Below, in pieces: positions 38,212-49,234 of a DNA stretch of 64,000 bases. The DNA is taken from assembly GCF_001982605.1 (NCBI RefSeq), contig NZ_MLCN01000029.1, positions 62,001 through 126,000 of the forward strand, read 5' to 3'. Numbering within the stretch: the stretch's first letter is position 1; each line of letters begins with the position of its first letter. The translations under genes and the position numbers were made by a program. The notes below the pieces were generated by a model. That model saw only the letters and a program-made list of their open reading frames with translations. It was not told the origin of the DNA and did no database searches. The stretch comes from Alkanindiges hydrocarboniclasticus (GTDB lineage Bacteria > Pseudomonadota > Gammaproteobacteria > Pseudomonadales > Moraxellaceae).

Positions 38212-39255
38212 TTATTGTTCCACGTGTGGATAATTTAAATATGTTGTAAATAATCCATTGGTTTGATGCGTTTGTAACCGGGCATGTTTCCCGTAATACG
38301 CCTGCAACCTCTCCTGAATATTGTCCAGCGCCATCCCATTGCCAGCTCGTATGCCTGTTTTACCAGTTTGACACGGATTTGTCACCACGATTGTGACATC
38401 TTTGGCATTCACCTCGATTAAAACACTAATTGTACTAGGATTACTAAAGCTTTCCACACCATGGTAAATGGCATTTTCCAGCAATGGCTGCAAGGTCAGT
38501 GATGGAATATTGGTATCGTACAGGTCATCGTCATCGGGCAGCCGCCACTCCACTTGCAAGCGCTCACCCAGCCGGATGGATTCAATATCCAGATAGCTTT
38601 TGCACAGGTTTACTTCATCCAGCAGGCTGATTTCACCACTGGCACTCAAGCTGACCCGAAACAGCCGCGACAGGTTTTCGACCATTGCCTCAGCCTTGGG
38701 CGGGTCAATCTGGATCAGGCTTAGCACACTGTTCATGGTATTGAACAAAAAATGCGGCCGTATGCGCGCCTGCAAGGCCTGAATGCGAGACAGCAACTCG
38801 GCTCGGTTACGCTTGATCATTTGCTCGCGCACATACAGGTAACGCATGATTACCATGCCAAGGCAACCGCCCAGAATCAGGTGATACAATACCCGCCACC
38901 ACCAGGGATGCTGCACATCCAGTGCCCAGGCCAGCCCGATATTGCAGACAATGGTTGTGAACGCAATAATGCCTTCCAGCAGCACAAAGCTCCAGATTAC
39001 CGCCTCAAGCCGTGGCCGGGTACGCAGCCAGTCACGCAACAGGTCAGCCAGCCAGGCAAATGACACGGTCACCCAGTTGACAAAAAATACATACTGCGCC
39101 AGCGAACCCCAATGCAGGTCTGTCAGGCTTTTGGCTTCAATCAGTGCCAGAATGACCGCCAGCAGGTTGGTACTGACCAGCAGTTCCAGCACTGCACGGT
39201 TTTCCGTAAAATCCGGTAAAAAAAACGCGTCCTTGTTTTGTATAGGGTTACTCAT
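38212..39255 (-). CDS. algZ: AlgZ/FimS-type sensor histidine kinase
   Basis: Membrane sensor paired with AlgR. The frame extends to 39429, across the argH start; the ATG at 39255 (MSNPIQNKDAF) is preferred, leaving about 347 residues and a 90-bp divergent promoter region. Four hydrophobic helices (about 30-150), then a His_kinase domain with the phosphoacceptor-type histidine in IRPHFLFNTMNSVLSLI and an ATPase part with LQPLLENAIYHGVES and GNGMALDNIQERL. It belongs to the LytS/FimS class with an unorthodox catalytic domain. Confidence 0.92.
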   Translation of the reverse strand: MSNPIQNKDAFFLPDFTENRAVLELLVSTNLLAVILALIEAKSLTDLHWGSLAQYVFFVNWVTVSFAWLADLLRDWLRTRPRLEAVIWSFVLLEGIIAFTTIVCNIGLAWALDVQHPWWWRVLYHLILGGCLGMVIMRYLYVREQMIKRNRAELLSRIQALQARIRPHFLFNTMNSVLSLIQIDPPKAEAMVENLSRLFRVSLSASGEISLLDEVNLCKSYLDIESIRLGERLQVEWRLPDDDDLYDTNIPSLTLQPLLENAIYHGVESFSNPSTISVLIEVNAKDVTIVVTNPCQTGKTGIRAGNGMALDNIQERLQAYYGKHARLQTHQTNGLFTTYLNYPHVEQ

Positions 39256-39345
39256 ATTGCCACTAATGTATGCCGAGGCTGATCTTTGCGCAGGATTTGC
39301 TATAATCGGTTTTATTTTGCCTAGCTTTAATTTGCTGATACCCAT

Positions 39346-40812
39346 ATGACCACACCCTCTCAATCCGCTGAACCCCAATCCGCTGAACACCCATCCGCTG
39401 GGGAAAGCGTCGTTAATCCTGTCGATCATGCGACCTCAGGCATGTGGGGTGGCCGTTTTAGTGAAGCTACCGACGCCTTTGTGGCTGAATTTACCGCATC
39501 TGTGCAATTTGACCAACGCTTTTATAAACAGGATATTGCCGGCTCCATTGCCCATGCCACCATGCTGGCCTCGGTTGGGGTACTCACCAATCAGGAACGT
39601 GACGACATTATTGCCGGTCTAACCGCCATTAAGGCCGATATTGAAGCAGGCCGTTTTGAATGGCGCATTGACCTTGAAGACGTGCACATGAACATTGAAG
39701 CACGCCTGACCGACCGGATTGGCATTACCGGCAAGAAACTGCATACCGGCCGCAGCCGTAATGATCAGGTGGCCACCGACATCCGCCTGTACCTGCGTGA
39801 TGAAATTGATGAACTGCTGGGTTTGCTGAAAAAACTGCAAAGCGGTATTTTAAGTCTGGCGGCCAAACACACCGACACTATTATGCCGGGCTTTACCCAC
39901 TTGCAAACTGCACAGCCGGTGACCTTTGGCCATCATTTGCTGGCATGGTTTGAAATGCTGGTGCGTGATTCCGAGCGCCTGATTGACTGCCGCAAGCGGG
40001 TTAACCGCATGCCGCTGGGTTCGGCAGCGCTGGCAGGCACCACCTATCCGATTAACCGGGCCTATACTGCCGAGCTACTGGGCTTTGAAGCCGTTTCGGA
40101 AAATTCCTTGGATGCGGTGTCTGACCGTGACTTTGCCATTGAATTTAGCAGTGCAGCCTCACTGATCATGATGCACCTGTCACGCATGAGCGAGGAGCTG
40201 ATCCTGTGGACGTCTGCCCAGTTTAAATTTGTACAGATCCCGGATCGCTTTTGTACTGGTTCATCCATCATGCCGCAAAAGAAAAATCCGGACGTGCCCG
40301 AGCTGGTGCGTGGTAAAAGTGGCCGCGTGTTTGGTGACCTGATGAGCCTGCTGACCTTGATGAAAGGCCAGCCACTGGCCTATAACAAGGATAATCAGGA
40401 AGACAAAGAACCACTGTTTGATGCTGTGGATACCGTGCGTGGCTGTCTGCTGGCGTTTGCCGACATGATTCCGGCGCTGCAACCGAATATTCCGGTAATG
40501 CGTGAAGCGGCGCTGCGTGGTTTTTCAACGGCGACCGATCTGGCCGATTATCTGGTGAAAAAAGGCATCGCCTTCCGTGACGCACATGAAATTGTGGGCA
40601 AAGCCGTGGCGTTGGGTGTACGTGAAGACAAAGACTTGTCCGAATTGACCTTACAGCAATTGCAGCAATTTTCCGACAAGATTACTGATGATGTGTTTGC
40701 GGTACTCACGCTGGAAGGTTCAGTATCGGCGCGTGATCACATTGGCGGCACTGCACCGGCACAGGTTAAGGCCGCGATTGAACGCGCGCATCAGCGTATT
40801 GAACAGCTTTAA
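39346..40812 (+). CDS. argH: Argininosuccinate lyase
   Basis: Last step of arginine synthesis, cleaving argininosuccinate. 488 residues. [16 protein letters not shown]-like [15 protein letters not shown] and the catalytic-loop signature [12 protein letters not shown] are clear. The usual start WGGRFSE begins at residue 34; the preceding 32 residues are Ser/Glu/Pro-rich and encoded by a short imperfect repeat (AATCCGCTGAAC, AATCCGCTGAACA, ATCCGCTG). Divergent from algZ as in Pseudomonas. Confidence 0.97.
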   Translation: MTTPSQSAEPQSAEHPSAGESVVNPVDHATSGMWGGRFSEATDAFVAEFTASVQFDQRFYKQDIAGSIAHATMLASVGVLTNQERDDIIAGLTAIKADIEAGRFEWRIDLEDVHMNIEARLTDRIGITGKKLHTGRSRNDQVATDIRLYLRDEIDELLGLLKKLQSGILSLAAKHTDTIMPGFTHLQTAQPVTFGHHLLAWFEMLVRDSERLIDCRKRVNRMPLGSAALAGTTYPINRAYTAELLGFEAVSENSLDAVSDRDFAIEFSSAASLIMMHLSRMSEELILWTSAQFKFVQIPDRFCTGSSIMPQKKNPDVPELVRGKSGRVFGDLMSLLTLMKGQPLAYNKDNQEDKEPLFDAVDTVRGCLLAFADMIPALQPNIPVMREAALRGFSTATDLADYLVKKGIAFRDAHEIVGKAVALGVREDKDLSELTLQQLQQFSDKITDDVFAVLTLEGSVSARDHIGGTAPAQVKAAIERAHQRIEQL

Positions 40813-40905
40813 ATTCTTGCTGGTTTTCTTGTGTTAAGAAAGGGGGTTGCTCTTTTATAAAGAGCAAACCGGACAGATTGAATCAACACGACATAGAGAT
40901 ATCAC

Positions 40906-41193
40906 ATGAGCCGTACTGTATTTTGCCGCAAGTATCAAAAAGACATGGAAGGGCTGGAATTTGCCCCGTTCCCCGGCCCCAAAGGTCAGGACGTATTTGA
41001 CCATGTGTCCAAACAGGCGTGGCAGGAATGGCTTAAGCACCAGACCCTGCTGATTAATGAAAAACGCCTGAATGCCTTTGAACCGGCAGCGCGTGCATTT
41101 TTAGAAGAACAGCGCGAAAAGTTTTTCAACAATCAGGATGTAGAAAAGGCTGAAGGCTGGACAGAAAGTCAAGCTAAAGGTAATTCACCCTGA
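40906..41193 (+). CDS. yggX: Fe(II)-trafficking protein YggX
   Basis: 95-residue cytoplasmic protein protecting iron-sulfur enzymes from oxidants. Starts [17 protein letters not shown] with the conserved Cys7; [12 protein letters not shown] and [18 protein letters not shown] are the family signature. Slight C-terminal extension (usual length about 90). A hairpin TTGCTCTT/AAGAGCAA at 40847-40867 precedes it, without a T tract. Confidence 0.95.
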   Translation: MSRTVFCRKYQKDMEGLEFAPFPGPKGQDVFDHVSKQAWQEWLKHQTLLINEKRLNAFEPAARAFLEEQREKFFNNQDVEKAEGWTESQAKGNSP

Positions 41194-41245
41194 TATAAGG
41201 CCTATACGACTAAAGTTATAGGCTGTTTGTATATAGATTTAGATC

Positions 41246-41275
41246 GGCTAGACAGCTCTGTCTAGCCTTTTATTT
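41246..41275 (+). terminator. Terminator after yggX
   Basis: 9-bp stem GGCTAGACA/TGTCTAGCC with loop GCTC followed by TTTTATTTGATTTTT. Confidence 0.85.
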
Positions 41276-41402
41276 GATTTTTATTCATTTTATTTTTCCT
41301 TTAATAATTAGAGCATTGACTCTACATTTTTATAAATTTTTGCTAGGTCATTCTGCTTTAAAAGCAAGTGATGTGACTGATTTCACCAGTCATGTTATTA
41401 AG

Positions 41403-41431
41403 TTGTAATTGGTCACAAATTACTCTATATT
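41403..41431 (+). promoter_or_regulatory. Promoter of the 101-residue secreted protein gene
   Basis: -35 TTGTAA (41403-41408), 17-bp spacer, -10 TATATT (41426-41431), 49 bp before the ATG. The surrounding 286-bp gap is AT-rich and otherwise empty. Confidence 0.5.
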
Positions 41432-41479
41432 TCGCATAAATTTTGGCCATTTCCCTGCCGTGCTTTTGGAGCTCCAATC

Positions 41480-41785
41480 ATGTTAAAGCGTTTTTTATTG
41501 ATCACCAGCAGTTTGGTTGTTGCCACCAGTGCTGCCTTTGCTGCCCCGGTTGAAGCAACCCTGACTGGAATGGATTGTAGCGGTGATTATTGCCAACTGG
41601 CTTTTACAGTCAATAACAAGGCACAAACTGCCATTTGCGCTGATGATACCTATTGTGAAGAGTGGTCTGAGCAGGAAACTGTACCGGCCAGCGTTAAAGC
41701 CAAGCCAGCCAAACTGACCATTGAAAGCCAGCATCTGGAAGACCAGAATGCGCATGCTGATGTTGTCACCAAGATTGAGTTTTAA
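41480..41785 (+). CDS. Small secreted protein of unknown function
   Basis: 101 residues with a clear Sec signal peptide (MLKRFLLITSS, cleavage after AAFA-AP). The mature part of about 80 residues is acidic with four cysteines (MDCSGDYC and AICADDTYC), probably two disulfides, and a beta-rich pattern. I do not recognise the family. Own promoter, GGAG ribosome site 9 nt before ATG, own terminator, so it is a monocistronic unit. Confidence 0.75.
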   Translation: MLKRFLLITSSLVVATSAAFAAPVEATLTGMDCSGDYCQLAFTVNNKAQTAICADDTYCEEWSEQETVPASVKAKPAKLTIESQHLEDQNAHADVVTKIEF

Positions 41786-41810
41786 TTTTAAGTATTAATA
41801 AAGCTTTTTC

Positions 41811-41848
41811 AAAAAGCACGCGGTCTACAATAAACCGCGTGCTTTTTT
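41811..41848 (+). terminator. Terminator between the small secreted protein gene and phoU
   Basis: 14-bp stem AAAAAGCACGCGGT/ACCGCGTGCTTTTT (41811-41824 with 41834-41847). A tract before and T tract after the stem make it suitable for both converging genes. Confidence 0.85.
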
Positions 41849-41931
41849 ATGCGCTGTCGCTTTGTGCGCTGCCTGTTAATGAGGCTTCTTTTTAGAGCAT
41901 GTGGTTTTATTTTGTGCGTTGTTTTGCTCAC

Positions 41932-42684
41932 TTAGCTATTGGAATTATCGCTATTATGACTGTCGCCATGAATTTTCTTTTCAATGGCTTCATAGCTGGT
42001 ATGGCGTACATCAAGGCCCTTCACCATATAAATCACCTGCTCGGCAATATTGCGTGCATGATCACCCACACGTTCCAGCGAGCGTAAAATCCACAAAACA
42101 TTAATCACCCGACTGATATGACGCGGATCTTCCATCATATAGGTCATTAACGTGCGGGTTGCAGACTGATACTCCCGGTCAATGTCAGCATCGGCTTGCA
42201 TCACCCGCAAGGCCTGTTCGGCATCCAGACGGGCAAATGCATCCAGTGCTTCATGAATCATCACCCGCACCTGGTTTCCAATATGACGGGTTTCCATATA
42301 GCCGCGTGGTGACTCGCCTTCTTCACACAGGGTTTGCGCAATACGGGCAATTTTGGCGGCTTCATCGCCAATCCGCTCAAGGTCGGTATTGGCCTTGCTA
42401 ATGGCAATGACCATACGCAAATCGCTGGCCGCCGGATGGCGACGTGCCAGAATGAGGGTTAGAGACTCATCAATCTGCGTTTCCATCTTGTTGACGGTCT
42501 GGTCTTCATACTGCACTTTGAGCGCCAGTGCCGCATCGGTTTCCAGCAAAGCATGGATGGCATTGGCCACCTGTTGCTCCACCAGTCCGCCCATGCTCAT
42601 GAACTGCGTGTTCACGTCCTGCAGGTTTTCATTAAACTGGGAGGAGATGTGGTGATTAAACACCGCTTTATTGGTGGAGGGCAT
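41932..42684 (-). CDS. phoU: Phosphate transport regulator PhoU
   Basis: Negative regulator of the PhoR/PhoB response and of Pst transport. The frame opens at a TTG (42690); the ATG at 42684 is chosen (250 residues). All-helical protein made of two PhoU repeats with the metal-binding-type motifs ERIGDEAAKIAR and ERVGDHARNIAEQVIYMV. The pst genes are not adjacent, unlike E. coli. Confidence 0.95.
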   Translation of the reverse strand: MPSTNKAVFNHHISSQFNENLQDVNTQFMSMGGLVEQQVANAIHALLETDAALALKVQYEDQTVNKMETQIDESLTLILARRHPAASDLRMVIAISKANTDLERIGDEAAKIARIAQTLCEEGESPRGYMETRHIGNQVRVMIHEALDAFARLDAEQALRVMQADADIDREYQSATRTLMTYMMEDPRHISRVINVLWILRSLERVGDHARNIAEQVIYMVKGLDVRHTSYEAIEKKIHGDSHNSDNSNS

Positions 42685-42802
42685 AAACAAACCTGTTCAA
42701 TTTTTTAGCACTGATTACAGCAAATTTTAATGACATTTTGATGACAGTTAGCCTGTTATACATCGTTTTAGCGGTGCAAGCTGGTTTAACTGGCCGGCAG
42801 GA

Positions 42803-44269
42803 TTACGGTGTGGTGCCAGACGGTATATTTTTGCCCGCTGTAGTGGCAGTTGCCGGATTAACAATGGATGCATTCCCAGCGGGCATGTATTCCAGCCACT
42901 GGTTAATTTCTGCCAAGGCATCAATGTCTAGCTGGCCCGCAGCATGTTTCAGCCGCAGCATGTTCATTACATAGTCATAGCGGGCATTGATGTAATCCTG
43001 CTCGGCGGCAAATGAATTACGCTGCGCCAGCAACACATCCACCATGGTACGCAGCCCCAGATCATAACCTGCCTGAGATGATTGCGCGACCAGGCGACTT
43101 GATTGCAGGGCTTGCTGTCGCGCTTCGATGCGGGCACGGTCGGTATTGAGGTTAATAAATGAGGAACGCACTGACCCGGTAACCTGCCGTTCAGCCACAT
43201 CAATCTGGTCACGTGCGGCAATGGCCTGATAACTGGCCTGTGTAACCGCAGTCTGGGTTCGTCCACCACGGTACAAGGGCAGATTAAGCTCCAGTCCGAT
43301 GGCACTACTGCGTCCATTATTGCTAATCAGGCTATCGGGGGTTTGCTTGTTCCAGCCGGTTTGCGCCACCACATCCAGCTGCGGATAATAGCCGGACTGC
43401 TGGATTTTGCGGTTTTTTTCGGCAATCTGGTACTGCAAGCGCGCCTGACTCAGTTGCGGATTTTTTTGCTTGGCCAGATCAACCCAGGCCTGCATTTGGT
43501 TGGGAACCGGCGACTGCGCTTCAAAATCATTGCTTAAAGGCGCCAGATTTTGCGGGGTAGTGCCCAGAATAATTGCCAGATTTTCCTGCGCATTGATCAC
43601 CTGATTATCACCGGCAATGCGATTGGCCACAGCATTCTGGTACTGGGCAGCGGCCTCACTGACATCGGTACGTGCCACTACGCCTTCCTTGAAGCGGGCT
43701 TGCATCATGTTCATTTGCCGTTGCAGGGCCGTGACTTCGGCATTTAAGGTGCCAATCAGGTTTTGCGCACGTAACACCTCAAAATAGGCTTCGGCCACCC
43801 TTAAAATAAAATTTTGCTGATCACTGATAAAACGGCTGTCATTTAAGCTGGTGGCAACTTTGGCCTGCTGATACTGCTGCCACAAATCCATGCGAAACAG
43901 CGGCTGACGGATAGCCAGTGCGGCCTGACGCGTGGTAGAGGCCGATGAATTCACCGGCTGGCCCAGCAACATGTTGCTTTGCGGATTATCTGACTGGAAG
44001 CGGTTGCGATTAATGGCGCCTGATAGCCCCACCGTGGGCAGCAATCCGCCCAAGGCCAGCCGTTCCTGCTGCTGGTCGGCCAGATACTGGTTAACGGTCA
44101 CCTGCCAGCTGGGATCATGCGCCAGCGCCTGCCGGTAAGTTTCCAGCAAGTCCTGTGCAAACCCCAAGGTACTGACTGATGTATTGACCAGTACCAGCAA
44201 ACATACCCATAACGCTTTTGACTGTCCCGACTGTCCTGTCCGGATTTTAGCTGCCTGTTTTTTCATCAT
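42803..44269 (-). CDS. tolC: TolC-family outer-membrane channel protein
   Basis: 488 residues, signal peptide ending near GFAQD. Two TolC repeats with long coiled-coil helices; DLLETYRQALAHDPSW at the mature N-terminus, GLSGAINRNRF, PLYRGGRTQTAVTQASY and SSFINLNTDRARIEARQQALQSS are typical of the TolC/TolC-like type I secretion and efflux family. Forms the outer-membrane exit duct for efflux pumps or type I secretion. No partner inner-membrane genes are adjacent. In E. coli-like genomes tolC neighbours nudF and cpdA; here thiC lies between, so synteny is partly kept. Confidence 0.92.
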   Translation of the reverse strand: MMKKQAAKIRTGQSGQSKALWVCLLVLVNTSVSTLGFAQDLLETYRQALAHDPSWQVTVNQYLADQQQERLALGGLLPTVGLSGAINRNRFQSDNPQSNMLLGQPVNSSASTTRQAALAIRQPLFRMDLWQQYQQAKVATSLNDSRFISDQQNFILRVAEAYFEVLRAQNLIGTLNAEVTALQRQMNMMQARFKEGVVARTDVSEAAAQYQNAVANRIAGDNQVINAQENLAIILGTTPQNLAPLSNDFEAQSPVPNQMQAWVDLAKQKNPQLSQARLQYQIAEKNRKIQQSGYYPQLDVVAQTGWNKQTPDSLISNNGRSSAIGLELNLPLYRGGRTQTAVTQASYQAIAARDQIDVAERQVTGSVRSSFINLNTDRARIEARQQALQSSRLVAQSSQAGYDLGLRTMVDVLLAQRNSFAAEQDYINARYDYVMNMLRLKHAAGQLDIDALAEINQWLEYMPAGNASIVNPATATTAGKNIPSGTTP

Positions 44270-44455
44270 GTCACATGCTATTCATTTCATTGTTGTGAAG
44301 CCTATGCCGCGCCATGTTTTCAGGATGCCAGCCAACCGCCGATTACTGCGGAACTGCGCCTGAAATAGCCCTCTATGGCGTATTGCATACCGTTTTTGTT
44401 TTGTGCAACTGTCATGGACAATTGATCAATTAACCACTAATCTACAGCACATACC

Positions 44456-44562
44456 GCTTGACGGAGCGCCTGTGGAACAGGCTGAGATTATACACACTAT
44501 TAACCAGTGCAGTATAAGTACCGTTGAACCTGATCTGGTTAATACCAGCGTAGGAATCAAGC
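44456..44562 (+). promoter_or_regulatory. TPP riboswitch (THI element) upstream of thiC
   Basis: Conserved segments ACGGAGCGCC, CAGGCTGAGATTAT, and ACCGTTGAACCTGATCTGGTTAATACCAGCGTAGGAA are present in order; the P1 stem pairs GCTTGA (44456-44461) with TCAAGC (44557-44562). A further hairpin ACACTAG/CTAGTGT (44564-44581) follows directly and may be part of the switch that controls translation or elongation. The rest of the 370-bp gap (44270-44455) holds the promoters of the divergent tolC and thiC, not clearly identified. Confidence 0.93.
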
Positions 44563-44630
44563 AACACTAGATGGCTAGTGTACCTTATATTTATTTATGG
44601 TTTTGCTTGATCCTCCTCCTTTCCATGTGA

Positions 44631-46535
<1,905 letters not shown>

Positions 46536-46540
46536 ATAGT

Positions 46541-46646
46541 CATGGCTTGGTTTATTCCTGATTAATTTTTTATCCGGTGATCAAAACTCGATAAAAAGAT
46601 CCATTAAATCAGGAATAAGACAAAGCCTTATCACAAAAAAGCCATG
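46541..46646 (+). repeat. Nested long-range inverted repeat between thiC and nudF
   Basis: Outer pair CATGGCTT (46541-46548) with AAGCCATG (46639-46646); inner pair TTATTCCTGATT (46552-46563) with AATCAGGAATAA (46607-46618), all perfect. The loop is AT-rich. It could fold as one long hairpin in RNA, but no T tract follows, so a terminator is not clear. Confidence 0.5.
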
Positions 46647-46706
46647 CGACGAAAGGTGGGTTGATTTCCTGCCTTTTGTCATACACGCTTGACCGGGAGT
46701 TAAATC

Positions 46707-47333
46707 ATGGCTGTTGCAAAAAATCCATACCTGATGTTTTCAGCCGATGACGTACAGGTGTTAAGCCGCAACACGGTTTATTCCGGTTTTGCCAAAATTG
46801 AACAGATTGAAATCCGGCATCGCCTGTTTGAAGACCAAAGCTTTAGCAAGCCCATTCAGCGCGAGCTGGTCAGGCGGCCAGAAGCAGCCGGTGTGTTGCT
46901 CTATGATTCAAAGCAGCAACTGTTTGCCTTAATTGAACAGTTCCGGATTGGCGCTATTGATGATAAAGACAGTGCATGGCAACTGGAAATTGTGGCAGGA
47001 TTGGTGGATGCAGGTGAAACTGCTGAACACACTGTGATCCGCGAAGCACTGGAAGAAGCTGGCGTAACCATTACAAATCCGCAGTTCATCTTCAGTTTTT
47101 ATCCGTCTGCCGGAGCTTGTAATGAATTGTTTCATTTATATGCTGCGGATACAGAACTAAGTCACACAAACCAGATTTTTGGTGTCATGGACGAGGCAGA
47201 AAATATCAGGTTGCATGTGCTAAAATATGAACAGCTACATACATTGTTAAGACAGGCTACATATTTAAAAAATAGTCCTGTGATCATAGCCTTGCAATGG
47301 CTGGCAATGCAGTGCTCGCTGGCCAATCAATAA
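46707..47333 (+). CDS. nudF: ADP-ribose pyrophosphatase (Nudix hydrolase)
   Basis: Hydrolyses ADP-ribose to AMP and ribose 5-phosphate. 208 residues with a complete Nudix box G-x5-E-x7-REALEEAG (GLVDAGETAEHTVIREALEE, about 91-110), preceded by an EQFRIGAI stretch as in NudF. GGGAG ribosome site before ATG. Followed by cpdA after 63 bp; nudF-cpdA is a conserved pair. Confidence 0.93.
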   Translation: MAVAKNPYLMFSADDVQVLSRNTVYSGFAKIEQIEIRHRLFEDQSFSKPIQRELVRRPEAAGVLLYDSKQQLFALIEQFRIGAIDDKDSAWQLEIVAGLVDAGETAEHTVIREALEEAGVTITNPQFIFSFYPSAGACNELFHLYAADTELSHTNQIFGVMDEAENIRLHVLKYEQLHTLLRQATYLKNSPVIIALQWLAMQCSLANQ

Positions 47334-47396
47334 AACAGTCGGGTACTACCAGCATACAGTATTTCGTAAAACAGCAGGCAGGAGGCGGGTTTCGTT

Positions 47397-48239
47397 GTGA
47401 TTTATCAGGTTGAAATTCCGGCTTCGGTGCTATCGCAAGAACGTCCCCTACGTCTGGTGCAATGTTCAGACATGCACCTGTTTGCCGATCCGACCACCAA
47501 ATTGCTGGGACTAAATACCCAGCACAGCTTTCAAAATGTGGTCGGGTTAATCCAGCAGCAACAGCCTAACATTGACTTATTGCTGACCACAGGCGACATT
47601 GCCCAGCAATCAGCACCTGAAACCTACCAGCGCTTTTTAGCCACCATGCAACCGCTGACCACTGAACCGATCAGGGCACCGCATTTTTGCATTCCTGGCA
47701 ATCATGATCTGGATGAAGCCTATCATTCCGGGCTACGCATTAACCAGTTACCATGTGAAGTCATCATTGGCAACTGGTGCTGTATCTTGCTGGACTCTAC
47801 CGTTGACCATGAAATTGCCGGCAGCTTTAGCAACAGCACGCTCGAATACCTGCAACAGGCACTGGAACGCCAGCGCAACCGGCATGTATTGATTGCCCTG
47901 CACCACAATCCAATAGCTGTAGGTTGTGAATGGCTGGATCAGCACATGCTTAAGACCAGCCAGACCTTTTTTAAAATCCTGCAACCGTTTAACAATATCA
48001 AACTGGTGCTGCATGGGCATGTTCACCAGATTTTTGAGCAGATGCATGAGCAAGTCAATTATTTATCCTGTCCCTCCACGTCGCTTCAGTTTAAGCCCAA
48101 GAGCGCCAAGTTTACGCTGGATACCGCCAACCCCGGTTATCGCTGGCTGGATTTGTATGCCAATGGCTATTTTGAAACCGATGTCTGCCGCCTGAAAGAA
48201 TTTAATTTTTATATTGATTATCAAAGTGATGGCTATTAA
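47397..48239 (+). CDS. cpdA: 3',5'-cyclic-AMP phosphodiesterase
   Basis: Calcineurin-like metallophosphoesterase that lowers cAMP and so tunes CRP/Vfr regulation, which in Pseudomonas includes type IV pili. 280 residues; metal ligands in CSDMHLF, TTGDIAQQ, PGNHDLDEAY, ALHHNPI and LHGHVHQ. Starts with GTG; the GGAGG at 47381-47385 supports this start. Followed by the AT-rich T6SS unit on the opposite strand. Confidence 0.92.
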   Translation: MIYQVEIPASVLSQERPLRLVQCSDMHLFADPTTKLLGLNTQHSFQNVVGLIQQQQPNIDLLLTTGDIAQQSAPETYQRFLATMQPLTTEPIRAPHFCIPGNHDLDEAYHSGLRINQLPCEVIIGNWCCILLDSTVDHEIAGSFSNSTLEYLQQALERQRNRHVLIALHHNPIAVGCEWLDQHMLKTSQTFFKILQPFNNIKLVLHGHVHQIFEQMHEQVNYLSCPSTSLQFKPKSAKFTLDTANPGYRWLDLYANGYFETDVCRLKEFNFYIDYQSDGY

Positions 48240-48315
48240 TAGTATTTAGCCACTTTTATTTAGTACATAATAATAGAGATTTGTGAGCAAGATAAATCAT
48301 AACTATTTACAAGTT

Positions 48316-48690
48316 TCATTTAATTAAATAATTTTTTTGTTTTTCAATAATCCTCTTATATTCATTTGAATTATACATATCCAGACAGTTAATCAACATT
48401 GCAGACTTGCCTGTACTTTGATAAACATCATTTGCACTACTAATATATTCATCCACATATTTTTGCAAGTTTTTATACGCTGGTTCCTCATAAGTGCCAT
48501 TTTGAAAGAACCCTCCCATGGCTAGAGAAGCTTCAGAACTTAAAAGGCTATCTTTACTTTTAGTAAGGCAATAACTAAAGCCAAAGTTTTTTATATTTAG
48601 TTCATCTGCATGTAATACAGGTTTAAAAGAGCTGGCTGCATAACCTGAGCCTGTAACCAGACAACTAAAGAGCACAATGATGACTTTCAT
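48316..48690 (-). CDS. T6SS amidase immunity protein Tai4
   Basis: The frame opens at 48705 but the ATG at 48690 overlaps the effector stop (TAATG) and starts directly on a Sec signal peptide (MKVIIVLFSCLVTGSGYA), giving 124 residues and a periplasmic product, where Tae4 attacks peptidoglycan. FSYCLTKSKD, a helical middle with YVDEYISSAND and INCLDMYNSNEYKRIIE match the Tai4 pattern, including the two cysteines. Protects the producer and its kin from Tae4. Confidence 0.82.
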   Translation of the reverse strand: MKVIIVLFSCLVTGSGYAASSFKPVLHADELNIKNFGFSYCLTKSKDSLLSSEASLAMGGFFQNGTYEEPAYKNLQKYVDEYISSANDVYQSTGKSAMLINCLDMYNSNEYKRIIEKQKNYLIK

Positions 48691-49232
48691 TATCTTAAAT
48701 TCCAAAATAAAATATCTGTTGTTCTTACATTTGGGCGATCATGAATAAAGTAACAACTGTCCCCACAGTCACTTCCATTCCATAATGTCACATGACCTGT
48801 CGCATCGCCCCAACCTGAAACTTTAAAAATAATAATTCCTTTTTTTCCTCTTAACTGAAAGGAAACATCTTCATTACTCTGAGGTTTAAATCTTATATCA
48901 GCACCACCAAAATTTTGCTCAACAAAGGTAATCATTTCACGAACTCTCAATAAATAAGGCTTATCGTCGCTCCCGTTGACCTTATAGCCTTTTGTTGACT
49001 GCTTAATCGGCATGCCGCCATAGTTTAAAGATCTACTCAGCCTTAAAGCACATGCATTCGCATAGCCAATTGGATTTTCTCTATACAAAGCCAAGGCTTG
49101 ACCTCCAACCATAGAATACACATCAGCAGCAGGCATTTTTACTGGATAATTTTCCCACAACGCGGAAAATAAAGGTCGCTTTGCTTTTATCGTAGAAGAT
49201 TGCCCACCTATTGTTGCAGTTATACCTGTCAT
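48690..49232 (-). CDS. T6SS peptidoglycan amidase effector Tae4
   Basis: NlpC/P60-like DL-endopeptidase that cleaves the D-Glu to DAP bond in target-cell peptidoglycan. 180 residues. After a 17-residue tail comes LFSALWENYP, then YANACALRLSRSLNYGG with nucleophile C61, HVTLWNG with H147, and C156/D158/C160 (DCGDSC). The C-H-D spacing and the pair of cysteines flanking the aspartate correspond to Tae4 enzymes such as those of Salmonella and Enterobacter. It lies 2 bp after the PAAR gene and overlaps the immunity gene. No T6SS structural genes are in the window. Confidence 0.88.
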   Translation of the reverse strand: MTGITATIGGQSSTIKAKRPLFSALWENYPVKMPAADVYSMVGGQALALYRENPIGYANACALRLSRSLNYGGMPIKQSTKGYKVNGSDDKPYLLRVREMITFVEQNFGGADIRFKPQSNEDVSFQLRGKKGIIIFKVSGWGDATGHVTLWNGSDCGDSCYFIHDRPNVRTTDILFWNLR

Positions 49233-49234
49233 AA

